A model generated the notes under the pieces. It saw only the letters and a program-made list of their open reading frames with translations. It searched no databases and was not told where the DNA came from. From positions 124,001 through 188,000 of the forward strand of contig NZ_CP128402.1 in assembly GCF_030389965.1 (NCBI RefSeq): a DNA stretch of 64,000 nucleotides, given 5' to 3'. How positions within the stretch are numbered: position 1 is the first letter of the stretch; every line of letters starts with the position of its first letter. The position numbers were made by a program, and so were the translations under genes. The stretch is from Candidatus Chlorohelix allophototropha. Lineage in GTDB: Bacteria; Chloroflexota; Chloroflexia; Chloroheliales; Chloroheliaceae. Positions 26,501 to 35,174 of this stretch are shown here, piece after piece.

Positions 26501-28948
26501 ACCCTCACGGCCTTACCCCAGGTGCAGGGTCTGGTAGCGGGGGACGAGCGTAGTGGGGTGCTATGGCGGCAAGGACTTAGGGCGCTGGTGGAGCAAGCCT
26601 ACGAATTACTGGTGGCGCGGCGCAGTGTGGCCGGGTCAAATTTACCGCGGATTGGGCTGGTTATCTCAGACCTGGGAGCGGTGGCTGCCCTGGAAGGGGA
26701 AAAGCTGGCGCAACTCCTCAGGGAAGGTCCGGCCTACGGGCTTTATGTGCTGGCGGCGGTCAGTTACGAGGCGCTGGTCAAAGAGGTGCTATTACCGGTT
26801 GGATTGGAAGGGGCAGGCCAGGCCTGGTATGTGGAGCAGACCCAAAAACTATTCCGCTCTTTGGGGGTATTTGCTACCGGGGACGAAGAAGGCAGCGAAG
26901 TGGTCTGGGGCAGTAGCGCTCCAACTCAACTGGAAGGTCACGGGGAAATGTGGCTCAGGGTGGGAGGCAAGAGCGCGGTAAAGTTATGGGGGTTTGGGAT
27001 CGCTGAAGAAGAGGTAACGGAGTGTGCCGGCCTGCTGGCAGAGCTTTACCGGGCTAAAGAACAGGCAGAAGAAATGCCCGCCAGAGAGCAGATGGAAGCG
27101 AGTGCCGGTAATAAATATTATCCGGTCACTGCGGCTGATTTACCCGAATCTGTCAGTGAAGTTGGCGACGACCCGGATTATAGTATAATGCCAGGTACCT
27201 CGGAGGGAAAAGCGCGGCTACTTGCAACTGAACACTCCGATTTTGAACTATACGATCCAGCCCAGGCACCGGGTTTGGTAAGAGAGCTTTCACCGAACGG
27301 ATCAAATAAAACAGCAGAACCAGATATCCACCTGGAGGAGAAACCGCTAAAAGCCCCAAAAGACGGGGTATTACCTTTTACCAAGGATGATTTTCCGGAA
27401 TCCGGTCACTCTGAGGCGGAGGGTTCCATAGATAAACAAAAACTGACTAACCGGAAAGACCCACCTTCAAAAACTAACCCTGCGCTACTCCAGGCTCTGG
27501 AAACTCCCGAACTAATCCCAGGTGGAGATTTAGCTCCACATAACAACAAAACAGTAGTAGCCTCAAATACCGAATTGAACGAAACAACACTACCCGCGCC
27601 GGCAGCGGAACTGTCCCAATCCCTCACCCCTGGCATCAGCGAACTGCTGGCAAAACTGCGCTGGGAGCTTTACAGGTGCGGGCTGGTGCAGCCAACCTTA
27701 TCTTTTTATGTGCTGCACGGGCTTACTATTACCTTCTGCCTCAGACCGGCTCCTCTGAATTACAAACCCGGTAATCAGCGCTTTGCCTATATCTTCCCCG
27801 AGAGGGTGGACGTGCTTAAGGTTTACAACTGTATGCAAAACCTTGGTCTTTCTTTTGCCGACCTGTTTGAGCAAGAGGCGCTGGTACTAAAGGATTCCAG
27901 CCTCACTCCTCTGGAAGTGGACTCTCTACTGCTGAAACTGCTGGCGGAAGGGCTGAATAGCTGGGAAGACCTGGTAGAATCCGACTGGCCGGACAAATTT
28001 AAATTGGAGCGAGATTACCTGGAGCAGGTCGAAAACTGGGTGCAGAACCTGCTGTTACGGTTTGCTTATGGGGCAGAAAGTGCCAATCTGAACGGTCGGG
28101 GAGGTAACCTCAGTCTGTCAGAAATGCAACTGCTGGTCTACCTGACTCTTAACCGGTGTGGGGTAAGCCGCGATAGAATTAACGAGGAATTGGGGTTTAA
28201 CGAGGTGGACGAGCAACGCTTTCGTAAAACTCTGGAAGCGCGCCTACGCCGTACCAGGGAGGGATTGGAGGCAGCGTTGTTACCCTTCCTGAAAGTTATA
28301 TTCGGGGAGTGGGGTGGGGATTTGAAAGCCCTGGCTCAAACCCTGACTTTTTTCGAGGATGACCGGCGTTTTGGTCAGCTTGGCCTGAATCAGCAGTTTG
28401 TCTGGGCAGATTTGTGGGAACTGGAGCGGTTAAGGCACGAGTACCGCTCTACCCCTACCGTCGAAGGCGAGGAAAAGGGGGTTGGAAAGTTGGAAGAGAC
28501 TTTCCGGCTGGTGGAAGTGCTGGCGACTACCCACCAGGATGGCCAGCCCGGCAGCAAACTCAGACTTTTGGGAGATCTGGGGGAAGACGAACGGAAGTTT
28601 GGTTGGGCTACCCTCTGGGAGAGGCGGGAAGAGCTTATAGAATGGTGGTATGAGCTGAACTTTAAGCTGGGGGATTATTACCTGCGTCAGCTAAAGGCGG
28701 GACATCCAGAATTCCTTGACCGGGCGTTACTATATTACTGGCAATGCCACCAGGTAAGGCCGGAGCTGGAGGAACCCACTCTGGCGCTAATGGAGATTGG
28801 ACATGTCAAACGGGATAAAAGAATAATTATCCAGGCTTACCAGAATTACGAACGAAGTTGCCTCAATCTGGAAATGCAGCCCGATGAACTGGTGAAAGAG
28901 GAGTATTCCCGCCTGGTTAAATTAAAACGGGTAAAGAAAATTGGCTAA
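23597..28948 (+). CDS. 1783-residue membrane protein with two LysM domains and a C-terminal winged-helix/BTAD-like region
   Basis: Two membrane segments lie near residues 50-70 and 95-120. LysM 1 is about 265-322 (YQVKSGDSLWAIAEHFYGNG, LIQPGWVLIIP) and LysM 2 about 350-408 (YTVKKGDCLWDIAARELNDP, LIQPGWKLLMP). A Pro/Thr/Gln-rich spacer leads to another membrane helix near 515-540. The rest should therefore lie on the opposite side, probably in the cytoplasm. Around residues 1500-1560 LSLSEMQLLVYLTLNRCGVS and INEELGFNEVDEQRFRKTL resemble the winged helix and linker of bacterial transcriptional activator (BTAD/SARP) proteins. A helical region follows. The central 600-1200 part has no motif I can name. 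It may link cell wall and cytoplasm in the secretion system. Confidence 0.75.
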   Translation: MFSRIDRKSKAAQKGGISVLEREAETPRKRRKKGRASSDQHRSSIFKTLGPFLLYILFLVFLAGALLVMDGPPRWPQYGWGELWEKLTGPASAFPWKYMVASVGWVVVLYLALALGAQLAVNLFYLASARRHRGIASPLASRLRRVAGSLTLSPAQRVVEGLLAGLAFFSFATTVAGGHQGSGQPGIGAPANSGGDQEDPYSPALMVGYNGAAQPAQEDYQQVRNEAQAAQLTAQLQPDKAGLVVLNAPLLQPQVESYHVQTTTLEYQVKSGDSLWAIAEHFYGNGHRYMDIFKANLGRAVGGGAHFGQTGLIQPGWVLIIPDVVTEGVPGDQVYPAIAYQTGGPVVSLSEYTVKKGDCLWDIAARELNDPTRWPQIWHLNAGHTMADGRIFNDPNLIQPGWKLLMPGTTATEGQNQTGQPQEKPVGGDGQKTSGQDGGQPGSTTGQPGGSQVQPDPTPQITPVAQPTPQPVNSSATPVSTATSLATLAPVTTGGTAQTNVTGGSIQQPQTGEWPWLMALGLGGAGVLSFGGIKLARALGLRRRSGEIKPRLRLWWQRNREVNRWARHSGLLLESLPEVPTDPRTGEVTGYATTERPLEMLRLKVHGALDADKPTLVLRHLTALFEKEGLPRLMPLSCVEGSTTLAFLFTGNPQELSAYLEADGANDLEDLQEQLNRDEKDQKALGKMVTFHGSEGSRNRMPALDTGSRQQILNEMISGYFGGVAWVEKQRGGLLITLEDIEFNDTFAPLFRQPGPEKATPSTVREVAPFEPDTLNRFDPAEEPLDPYSFYTPGGVYARSEAVQPEDLVEEPDVAVRGVQAEAFSSEVMTGQGEKTREEEYETLPDEMLPSGYLLFPLGATDPEALRSPEPGIPSEPERKHYHLCLDNSGHLLLVAQEGEEEALTVLYSAVLQLAAATQPQELALYLVDRPERLSEERIAELVSGWGCVGEAAVQLADEIESNQRMFQTLTALPQVQGLVAGDERSGVLWRQGLRALVEQAYELLVARRSVAGSNLPRIGLVISDLGAVAALEGEKLAQLLREGPAYGLYVLAAVSYEALVKEVLLPVGLEGAGQAWYVEQTQKLFRSLGVFATGDEEGSEVVWGSSAPTQLEGHGEMWLRVGGKSAVKLWGFGIAEEEVTECAGLLAELYRAKEQAEEMPAREQMEASAGNKYYPVTAADLPESVSEVGDDPDYSIMPGTSEGKARLLATEHSDFELYDPAQAPGLVRELSPNGSNKTAEPDIHLEEKPLKAPKDGVLPFTKDDFPESGHSEAEGSIDKQKLTNRKDPPSKTNPALLQALETPELIPGGDLAPHNNKTVVASNTELNETTLPAPAAELSQSLTPGISELLAKLRWELYRCGLVQPTLSFYVLHGLTITFCLRPAPLNYKPGNQRFAYIFPERVDVLKVYNCMQNLGLSFADLFEQEALVLKDSSLTPLEVDSLLLKLLAEGLNSWEDLVESDWPDKFKLERDYLEQVENWVQNLLLRFAYGAESANLNGRGGNLSLSEMQLLVYLTLNRCGVSRDRINEELGFNEVDEQRFRKTLEARLRRTREGLEAALLPFLKVIFGEWGGDLKALAQTLTFFEDDRRFGQLGLNQQFVWADLWELERLRHEYRSTPTVEGEEKGVGKLEETFRLVEVLATTHQDGQPGSKLRLLGDLGEDERKFGWATLWERREELIEWWYELNFKLGDYYLRQLKAGHPEFLDRALLYYWQCHQVRPELEEPTLALMEIGHVKRDKRIIIQAYQNYERSCLNLEMQPDELVKEEYSRLVKLKRVKKIG

Positions 28949-29022
28949 TCTTGTGCGAGGTCTGTCAATAAGTTTGGTTCTCCCTCAACTTCAGTGCTAA
29001 AAATGCCGGACTGAACTGATAT

Positions 29023-30433
29023 CACTACCTTGCACTTTAAAAATTAAAGATGGAAGAAGTGGGCTAAAGTGCTGGCCTCGGCACCTTCACGAAACTGCTG
29101 TTCTAACCAGCTTAAAAGGTTTCGGCGATGCTGCCTTTGTAGCTCGTTTCTGCATTCACCCCAGCTATGGTGAGCTCCTTCAGTGCCCTGGCTCATCTTA
29201 AAACGCTCTTCGTCCAAGAATGAGCTCAACAAAGCGATAAGGGTCCAGAACCGCTCCACTCCCACTGCGCTCATCAACTGATAATGGTCGCTCCCTAACA
29301 GGTCTTTCGCATCTTCAAAAAAGACCTCAATACTCCACCGTTTAACCAGACAATCCAACACTTCTTGCGCAGTCGCCGCCAACACCGTCGTGCCCCAGTA
29401 ACGGATTTCGCCAGGCTGACCGGCTAAATGGTAACGCCTTATTACTACTAAAGTGGCTCCCAACTTGGAGACCTTGGTGCGGATAACGTGGACATACACG
29501 GTCTGAGGCTTACCCTCGGCTGAACTGGGCCACTGCGCCAACTGCCAGTCGACTTCCTTCAACCCACTGGCATAATCACTCAACCGTTGCCATTCCAGTT
29601 CTCCCCTGGCATTCACTACTCTTAGCCGGCGGTTGGACTTTAACTCCCCACTCAAATCCCAGCCACGCTTTCGGCAGGCTTTTCGGAGGGAATGACAGTG
29701 AAACCAGCTATCCACTAATACATGGGTGGTCGTGTCCGCTAACGGCTCGAAAGTCGCGAGAGTGTCCACTGCCAGCTCAATTTTACTCTTAAAGGCTACT
29801 CCCTCCTTTTCACATACTTTTTTCTGGCGATAGAGTTTGGGTAATAGGGGAGTGCGTTGGTCGAGCACACTGTAAAGAGCGCCGAACAAGCTATGCCCTG
29901 GCAATAACTTCTTTTCGTAGTGCAAGCCCTGTTGAGCGATAATAAGAAATGCCTGTGACGAGGGTTTTAGCCTTAACTTTAGGAGGACGTCCTGGTCCTC
30001 TTTTAACTTCAGGGTCGAAAGAAGGCTTTAAGTTTTGGGCTTGCTGCTCGGCTTGCACCAGGGGAGCGACCCGCTCTTTGAAACGATCCAACCACCCTTC
30101 CGCCAGAGTTTGAGGGGACCACTGCCATTTACTAAAGAAGCGCGACATCCCGGAAAGGGTCAGGTCTGGGCTAACGCAGCGCAACAGGGCGGAAAGCGCG
30201 CGACGCTCCTGACATTCCACCAACCCCAAAAGTACGGTCACAAAGTACTTGTACTGGCGGTTAGAAAAAGCAGGGGCGGAACAGGGCCGCGTACTGGCAC
30301 AGCGCCTCAGCCAGGCATATAATGGGTTTGGGCATGGCGTACCTCCTTCTCATACTCTGATTGTGGTAAACAAAGTATGGGCCTTGGTACACCTGTCCGC
30401 AATTTATTCTTCATTAAAAGTGCAAAGGCAGTG
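29023..30433 (-). mobile_element. IS4/IS701-like insertion sequence with degenerate transposase
   Basis: Left end CACTACCTTGCACTTTA (29023 on) and right end AAAAGTGCAAAGGCAGTG (to 30433) are imperfect inverted repeats matching the ends of the MITE at 3003-3113. I see no target duplication at this copy (flanks CTGATAT and ATAGTTA). About 1.4 kb; it holds one broken transposase gene on the minus strand. Confidence 0.75.
29044..30336 (-). pseudogene. DDE transposase (IS4/IS701-like), frameshifted at least twice
   Basis: The ATG at 30336 begins MPKPIICLAEALCQYAALFR and then shifts frame in a poly-T run near 30270; the expected continuation FSNRQYKYFVTVLLGLVECQ is in the next frame (30241-29891). 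A second shift near 29920-29980 leads to the catalytic part (29925-29044), with HVLVDSWFHCHSLRKACRKR and the C-terminal RWSIEVFFEDAKDLLGSDHYQL holding the conserved glutamate. The pieces together make about 430 residues, the usual size of the family. The two shifts make it non-functional unless they are read errors. Confidence 0.75.
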
Positions 30434-30615
30434 ATAGTTATTATTAGGTATCTTAAAAAGTCTTATTTTTTTGTCCAATTTCTCGGCTCAGACGCAACTT
30501 TAGTCCTAATAGCACTTATCACCCGTACCTTTAAATTTGTAAATTAAAGGACTGTCGATGACGAGCACGAAACTTGCGCCTGAACCAAATTCTCTAACCC
30601 ATTATACTATAGAGG

Positions 30616-30801
30616 GTGCCGGATAAGCAGTCTCAAGAAATTATGGTTTCTTTTTACAGTAATTTGCTTGAGGGTAAGCCACGGTACCAGGCTTTGAGAG
30701 AGGCTCAACAGTCAATAATAGAAAAGAATCCCCATCCCTTTTTCTGGGCAGCTATTATTTGCCAGGAAGATATTGGCCCAATTGGGGTTTTTAACCACTA
30801 A
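30616..30801 (+). pseudogene. C-terminal remnant of a CHAT-domain protein
   Basis: The 61 codons read VSFYSNLLEGKPRYQALREAQ and then NPHPFFWAAIICQED, which is the last part of CHAT (caspase-like) domains; compare FYQKCFREGLQPPVALQEAQ and HPYYWAAFTLLGF at the end of the intact CHAT gene just downstream. The His and Cys catalytic parts are absent. No convincing ribosome binding site. Probably what remains of a second CHAT gene after the IS to its left inserted or deleted sequence. Confidence 0.65.
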
Positions 30802-30899
30802 TGCCAAAAATAAAGTAAGTTCTATTATTTTTTTAGAGATACGACAAAATAAAAATCTAGCCTCTAACTATTTAAAGAAATGGGTGAGCGAAGACTACA

Positions 30900-33800
30900 A
30901 TGAAAAAATTACCACTCCGCGAATTGAAGCATTTTGGTTCTACTCCTGAATTAAAAGATAGAACAATAAAATTAGTTGCTCTTTCATCTGCAAATAATCT
31001 AATAGCGGAGGTGTTTGAGCAGGATGAGTCTAATTACCTGCGAATTTTGGATTACTTAACTGGGGAAGTATATAGTTCGTTCGCTTTCAAGAGCTTTTAT
31101 CCAAAAATTCTAACTTTTTCTCAGAATGGTGACTTATTATTTCTGTTGGAAAGGAAGTCGATTAAAATATTTCGTGTATGGCGGACCTCTGAGAAGAGCT
31201 TTAGTTTCCATTGGATTGAAGAGTTTGGTGACTGGGATATAGAGGCGGCAGCCTGGCTTGATAATAAGCAAATCCTTCTGGCAGGAAAAAACTACAACAA
31301 AGAAATGTTTATAGCACTTTTAGATCAGGCAACCGGGGCGCTAAAAATACTTCTCGAGAAAAAAATAGAGGAGTATGTGGATGATGTTGCATGCTCTCCG
31401 TCAGGATTAGTAGCATTTGCCACAGGTTATGGAAATCAAATAAGGTTGTATCAATTAAATCCTAAAAGAAATTCCTTGATTCAAAAAGATAGCATAATTG
31501 TTTTAAAAACTGGCAATTCAATGAAAATTTCTCTTTCAACTGACGGGCAATTTATTATGAGCATTATGACCAGAGGTTCATTTTATGAAGGGCCTAAACT
31601 TAAATTATTTAACCAGCAAGGAGAGCTGCTCGATTCTCTGCCAGTAAGTGATTACACAGAAGTTGCCTATAATCACCCTAGCTTCTATATTAAGGAATCT
31701 TCAAAATATAGCGCAAGAGAATATAAATTTTATCAAGTTCAAAATCGTAAGTTCCGCCTGTGGTGTAATGTTTGGAATGATCCAGTAAATGATTTAGTAA
31801 CTAGGGACGGCAAAACATTGGTGGCAATTACTAATGAGCATAACACCATTGTTTATGAACTTGAAGACCCGGATATCCTGCTCCTTAATTTCGATGACAA
31901 TAAACCTCGGCTTGAAGGGATAACGAATCTTGGAAAACGCCGTTTTGAGCCAGCCACCAAATGGCTTGTTCAACTGCTACAGGGTGAAGATCCTGAAGTA
32001 AAAATCGCTGCATGCAAGGCTCTTGAAAAAATCAAAAGTCCTGAGGCTTTATCTCATATCATTCGAGCTATAGGAAGTGAGGAGGACAAAAATCTTCAGA
32101 AAGTTTTCAAAAGTGTGCTTTGGAGTTTCCTTTTAAATGATCAAACCACCGCCCTTATTAAAACATTTGAAGCAAAATCCGTATATTCTCGCCGTGGTGC
32201 TGCTAAAGTTTTAAATGACAGACCTAATCTGGAGGTTAAAACAGCTTTGTTTGAAGCCGTGTCTGATTCCGATTCGCCAACACGGTTACTTGCAACCCAA
32301 GCCCTCCATAAGAAAGCAGATCTCAGAGCATGCGTTTACTTAATGGCACAACTTTATGATGAAGATAAAAAAATAAGGCATGCGGTTCATAAAGCAATAG
32401 TAAGAATTTTGAGTGTAAACAACCTTTTTCCAAAAGTGCTAGAAAAAGAGTTTTCGAAACCTTTTGATCTGGTCGTTTATGCCGAAAAGGTAATAAAAAC
32501 TGGTCGGGTATGCAACTTTGAAAAAATGGACAATACCACTATCGGCAAGTTTTTGACCGGGCTTGGCACAGCCTGCATTAAGAGCGGGAGTCCCCTCCCG
32601 TTAATTCTCAATAAGATTGATCGTCTTACCAGCGTTGGAAGACGCGCAACTACACTCGCCCCGGTGGGTATGTCCCTAGTTCTATCTCTTGCTTGTGCTG
32701 AAGCGATGTTGCAAGATCAACAATGGAATGCAGCGATTGAAATTTACCGCAATTCACTCAATAACACCAGGTTATTAGAAGCGCCTAATATGGAGTGGCG
32801 TATTCACTATGCGATTGGTAAATGTTATGAGGAATTAAAAAAGGACCAGAAAGCCCTGGAAGCTTATCGTTTGGCTATTGGTGTAATAGATCGTTGGTGG
32901 TACGCCGTCTTGGACGAAGACAAGCTCCAACACTTTTTTGAGGATAAAGCCCTCTTATATGACCGTGCTGCACTCTGCTCTTTGCGCCTGGGGTACTACG
33001 AACTCGCATTTGAATTCGGGGAAAAAGCTAAAACCCGTTTTCTGGGGGATCTGATTGCCCGTCGACAAAAGGATCCAAAGCTACAACTCGAGCGGAGTTT
33101 GCGATATTTCTGGGAGAATGTGGGGGACACCAGAAGTTACAGGGTTGGGTTGGCTTCTGCCAGATTACATAAAGCCAGCAAACCAGAAGTAATTTTGTCA
33201 GGTTGGGATACCATTCAGGCCGGTGCTGAGGTTGCCAGACCGGCACGACTATTAGCCCTTGAGGATACTATCAAAACCAATACTAATTACCAGTGGCGCC
33301 TTGATATGGTAAATGGTATATGGGAGGTTGCTGCCTGGGTGTTAGCCTCAGATGATGGGGAGGTTCGTTCAAATCTGGAAGAGATTTATCAGACACTTCT
33401 TCCTTTTTATTGGTGGCGTAGGAATGCGGGAACTAATTTGACAGGGGGTCAGATAGAGGGGCTATTAGACCAATATACGGAAACAGCAGAAATTATTAGA
33501 AGGGATAATCCATCAGCACCGTTCTGGGTCTTTCGAGAATTTATATCTTCTCTTGGTGAGGTGCTCAGAAGCCCTCTAGTAGACGGTGGTCCTGAATTCC
33601 TTGACGCAATTATGGAGGCTTTAAACTCTATTTTACAAAACGAACCCATTTATGCAGCTTACCCTGAACCATTTGAGATGGAAACTACTGGACCAATACT
33701 AGAAATCCGGCAAGGGGGCAGTGAGAACCCGTTCTCTTTAAGTCACAGGTCAACCACTATCGAAACAACAATGCAACAGCATTCGGAAACCGACTGGCGC

Positions 33801-35069
33801 TATGTTTTTAAACTTGCACGGGGGGAAATATGCACTTATCGTGAGCTTGCCGCTATGTTTATTGGTGAAGCAAATACTGCTTTCTTACAGTTTTTTGTTT
33901 CGGAATACGGAACCGTTACCTACCTAGTATTTGGGCAGGATTGTGTACCCAACTCCCCAGACCTGCTACCGGATATAAAAGGTGAGCACGGGATTAAGGT
34001 TTTTACAAATAAAAAACTTACCCTATCAAAATTGAAAGAGCAAATGGTGGCAGCTCCTGATAGCTGGTTTAAGTTATATGCTGACAGGCATATTTCCGAT
34101 GGATTTAACGGTTGGAAGGAAGCATTAGACCGAAAACAACAGTGGCTTTATTCTGAACTAATCGAACCAATAGAATCTGAATTAACGGGGCATAATATAA
34201 AACACCTCCAGATAGTCCCGCACCGAGCTTTACATTTAATTCCATTTGCTGCGCTTTATAAAACCCTCGAGAACGGGGACCGGCAGTATCTGATTGAAAA
34301 GTTCACTGTTCGGTATGCTCCCAGCGCTACTCTCATGCAAATTTGCCGAGAGCGGTCTTCAAAATTAAAAAGAGAATTTGGATTAACGGCAATTTCAAAT
34401 CCGACCTGTGATCTCGAATATGCAGAAGAAGAAGTAAATATTATTAAATCATATTTTCCAGCTGCAAAGGTAAAAGTATTAAATGGTAAAACTGCCACCA
34501 GGAAAAATTTCCTTAAAACAAAACCTTATTCTGTTTTTCACTATGCTGGCCACGGCAATTACAATTGGAATGATCCATTATTATCAAATATGAGGTTGGC
34601 AGGAAACCACTCTCTGGTTTTAGGGGAATTCTTTGATAATAACCTGACTTTTCCTGGAATGAGTCTGGCAGTACTTTCTGCCTGCGAAACCGATATTACT
34701 GATCCTGAAGATCTTGCAGACGAGTATCTGGGTCTTACAAGTGGTTTTCTGTTTGCTGGTAGCCAGTATGTACTCGGGACGCTGTGGGCAGTCGACGACT
34801 GTTCTACTTTTTTACTAATGCGATATTTTTATCAAAAATGCTTTAGAGAAGGCTTACAACCGCCTGTAGCCTTGCAAGAGGCTCAAAATTGGTTGCGTAA
34901 ATTAACGATAGAAGAAAGTGCAAGTGAAATTAAAAAATTAGAAAATTATCTGGCAAATGACAGGCATCTTCAACCAATTTTGGAAGAAAATAAAAGCAGT
35001 CAAAATGCTGCTAAATATCCCTTCAGCCATCCCTATTACTGGGCCGCGTTTACTCTTTTAGGATTTTAA
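30900..35069 (+). CDS. CHAT-domain protease with N-terminal propeller-like, HEAT and TPR regions
   Basis: 1389 residues. Residues 1-330 are strand-rich with propeller-like repeats (LTFSQNGDLLFLLERKSIKI, AITNEHNTIVYELED). HEAT-type helical repeats run about 345-510 (LVQLLQGEDPEVKIAACKALEKI). TPR-like repeats run about 590-720 (WNAAIEIYRNSL, KDQKALEAYRLAIGVID). The C-terminal CHAT domain has the catalytic histidine in FHYAGHGNYN (near 1218) and cysteine in VLSACET (near 1261), then LGTLWAVDD. CHAT proteases cleave partner proteins when a sensor part is triggered; TPR- and WD-linked forms occur in bacterial immunity. No target gene (for example gasdermin) is adjacent. AT-rich compared with the preceding operon, so probably acquired separately. 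Confidence 0.85.
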   Translation: MKKLPLRELKHFGSTPELKDRTIKLVALSSANNLIAEVFEQDESNYLRILDYLTGEVYSSFAFKSFYPKILTFSQNGDLLFLLERKSIKIFRVWRTSEKSFSFHWIEEFGDWDIEAAAWLDNKQILLAGKNYNKEMFIALLDQATGALKILLEKKIEEYVDDVACSPSGLVAFATGYGNQIRLYQLNPKRNSLIQKDSIIVLKTGNSMKISLSTDGQFIMSIMTRGSFYEGPKLKLFNQQGELLDSLPVSDYTEVAYNHPSFYIKESSKYSAREYKFYQVQNRKFRLWCNVWNDPVNDLVTRDGKTLVAITNEHNTIVYELEDPDILLLNFDDNKPRLEGITNLGKRRFEPATKWLVQLLQGEDPEVKIAACKALEKIKSPEALSHIIRAIGSEEDKNLQKVFKSVLWSFLLNDQTTALIKTFEAKSVYSRRGAAKVLNDRPNLEVKTALFEAVSDSDSPTRLLATQALHKKADLRACVYLMAQLYDEDKKIRHAVHKAIVRILSVNNLFPKVLEKEFSKPFDLVVYAEKVIKTGRVCNFEKMDNTTIGKFLTGLGTACIKSGSPLPLILNKIDRLTSVGRRATTLAPVGMSLVLSLACAEAMLQDQQWNAAIEIYRNSLNNTRLLEAPNMEWRIHYAIGKCYEELKKDQKALEAYRLAIGVIDRWWYAVLDEDKLQHFFEDKALLYDRAALCSLRLGYYELAFEFGEKAKTRFLGDLIARRQKDPKLQLERSLRYFWENVGDTRSYRVGLASARLHKASKPEVILSGWDTIQAGAEVARPARLLALEDTIKTNTNYQWRLDMVNGIWEVAAWVLASDDGEVRSNLEEIYQTLLPFYWWRRNAGTNLTGGQIEGLLDQYTETAEIIRRDNPSAPFWVFREFISSLGEVLRSPLVDGGPEFLDAIMEALNSILQNEPIYAAYPEPFEMETTGPILEIRQGGSENPFSLSHRSTTIETTMQQHSETDWRYVFKLARGEICTYRELAAMFIGEANTAFLQFFVSEYGTVTYLVFGQDCVPNSPDLLPDIKGEHGIKVFTNKKLTLSKLKEQMVAAPDSWFKLYADRHISDGFNGWKEALDRKQQWLYSELIEPIESELTGHNIKHLQIVPHRALHLIPFAALYKTLENGDRQYLIEKFTVRYAPSATLMQICRERSSKLKREFGLTAISNPTCDLEYAEEEVNIIKSYFPAAKVKVLNGKTATRKNFLKTKPYSVFHYAGHGNYNWNDPLLSNMRLAGNHSLVLGEFFDNNLTFPGMSLAVLSACETDITDPEDLADEYLGLTSGFLFAGSQYVLGTLWAVDDCSTFLLMRYFYQKCFREGLQPPVALQEAQNWLRKLTIEESASEIKKLENYLANDRHLQPILEENKSSQNAAKYPFSHPYYWAAFTLLGF

Positions 35070-35112
35070 AGCCGGGTAGCCAAGTGACATTGCTGCCACT
35101 CAGCCCCCTAAG

Positions 35113-35147
35113 AACGAACCGTGCGTCCTTTCGACGCAATTCGCTCA
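35113..35147 (-). ncRNA. Group II intron domain V
   Basis: A 35-base hairpin with the GAAA tetraloop and the CGGTTC 3' strand typical of domain V, the catalytic heart of group II introns. It is followed by a domain VI-like hairpin and a CTACCC 3' end. Its presence shows that the RNA part is still intact at the 3' side. Confidence 0.7.
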
Positions 35148-35174
35148 AGCAAATCACTAACTACTTGTCTTCAG

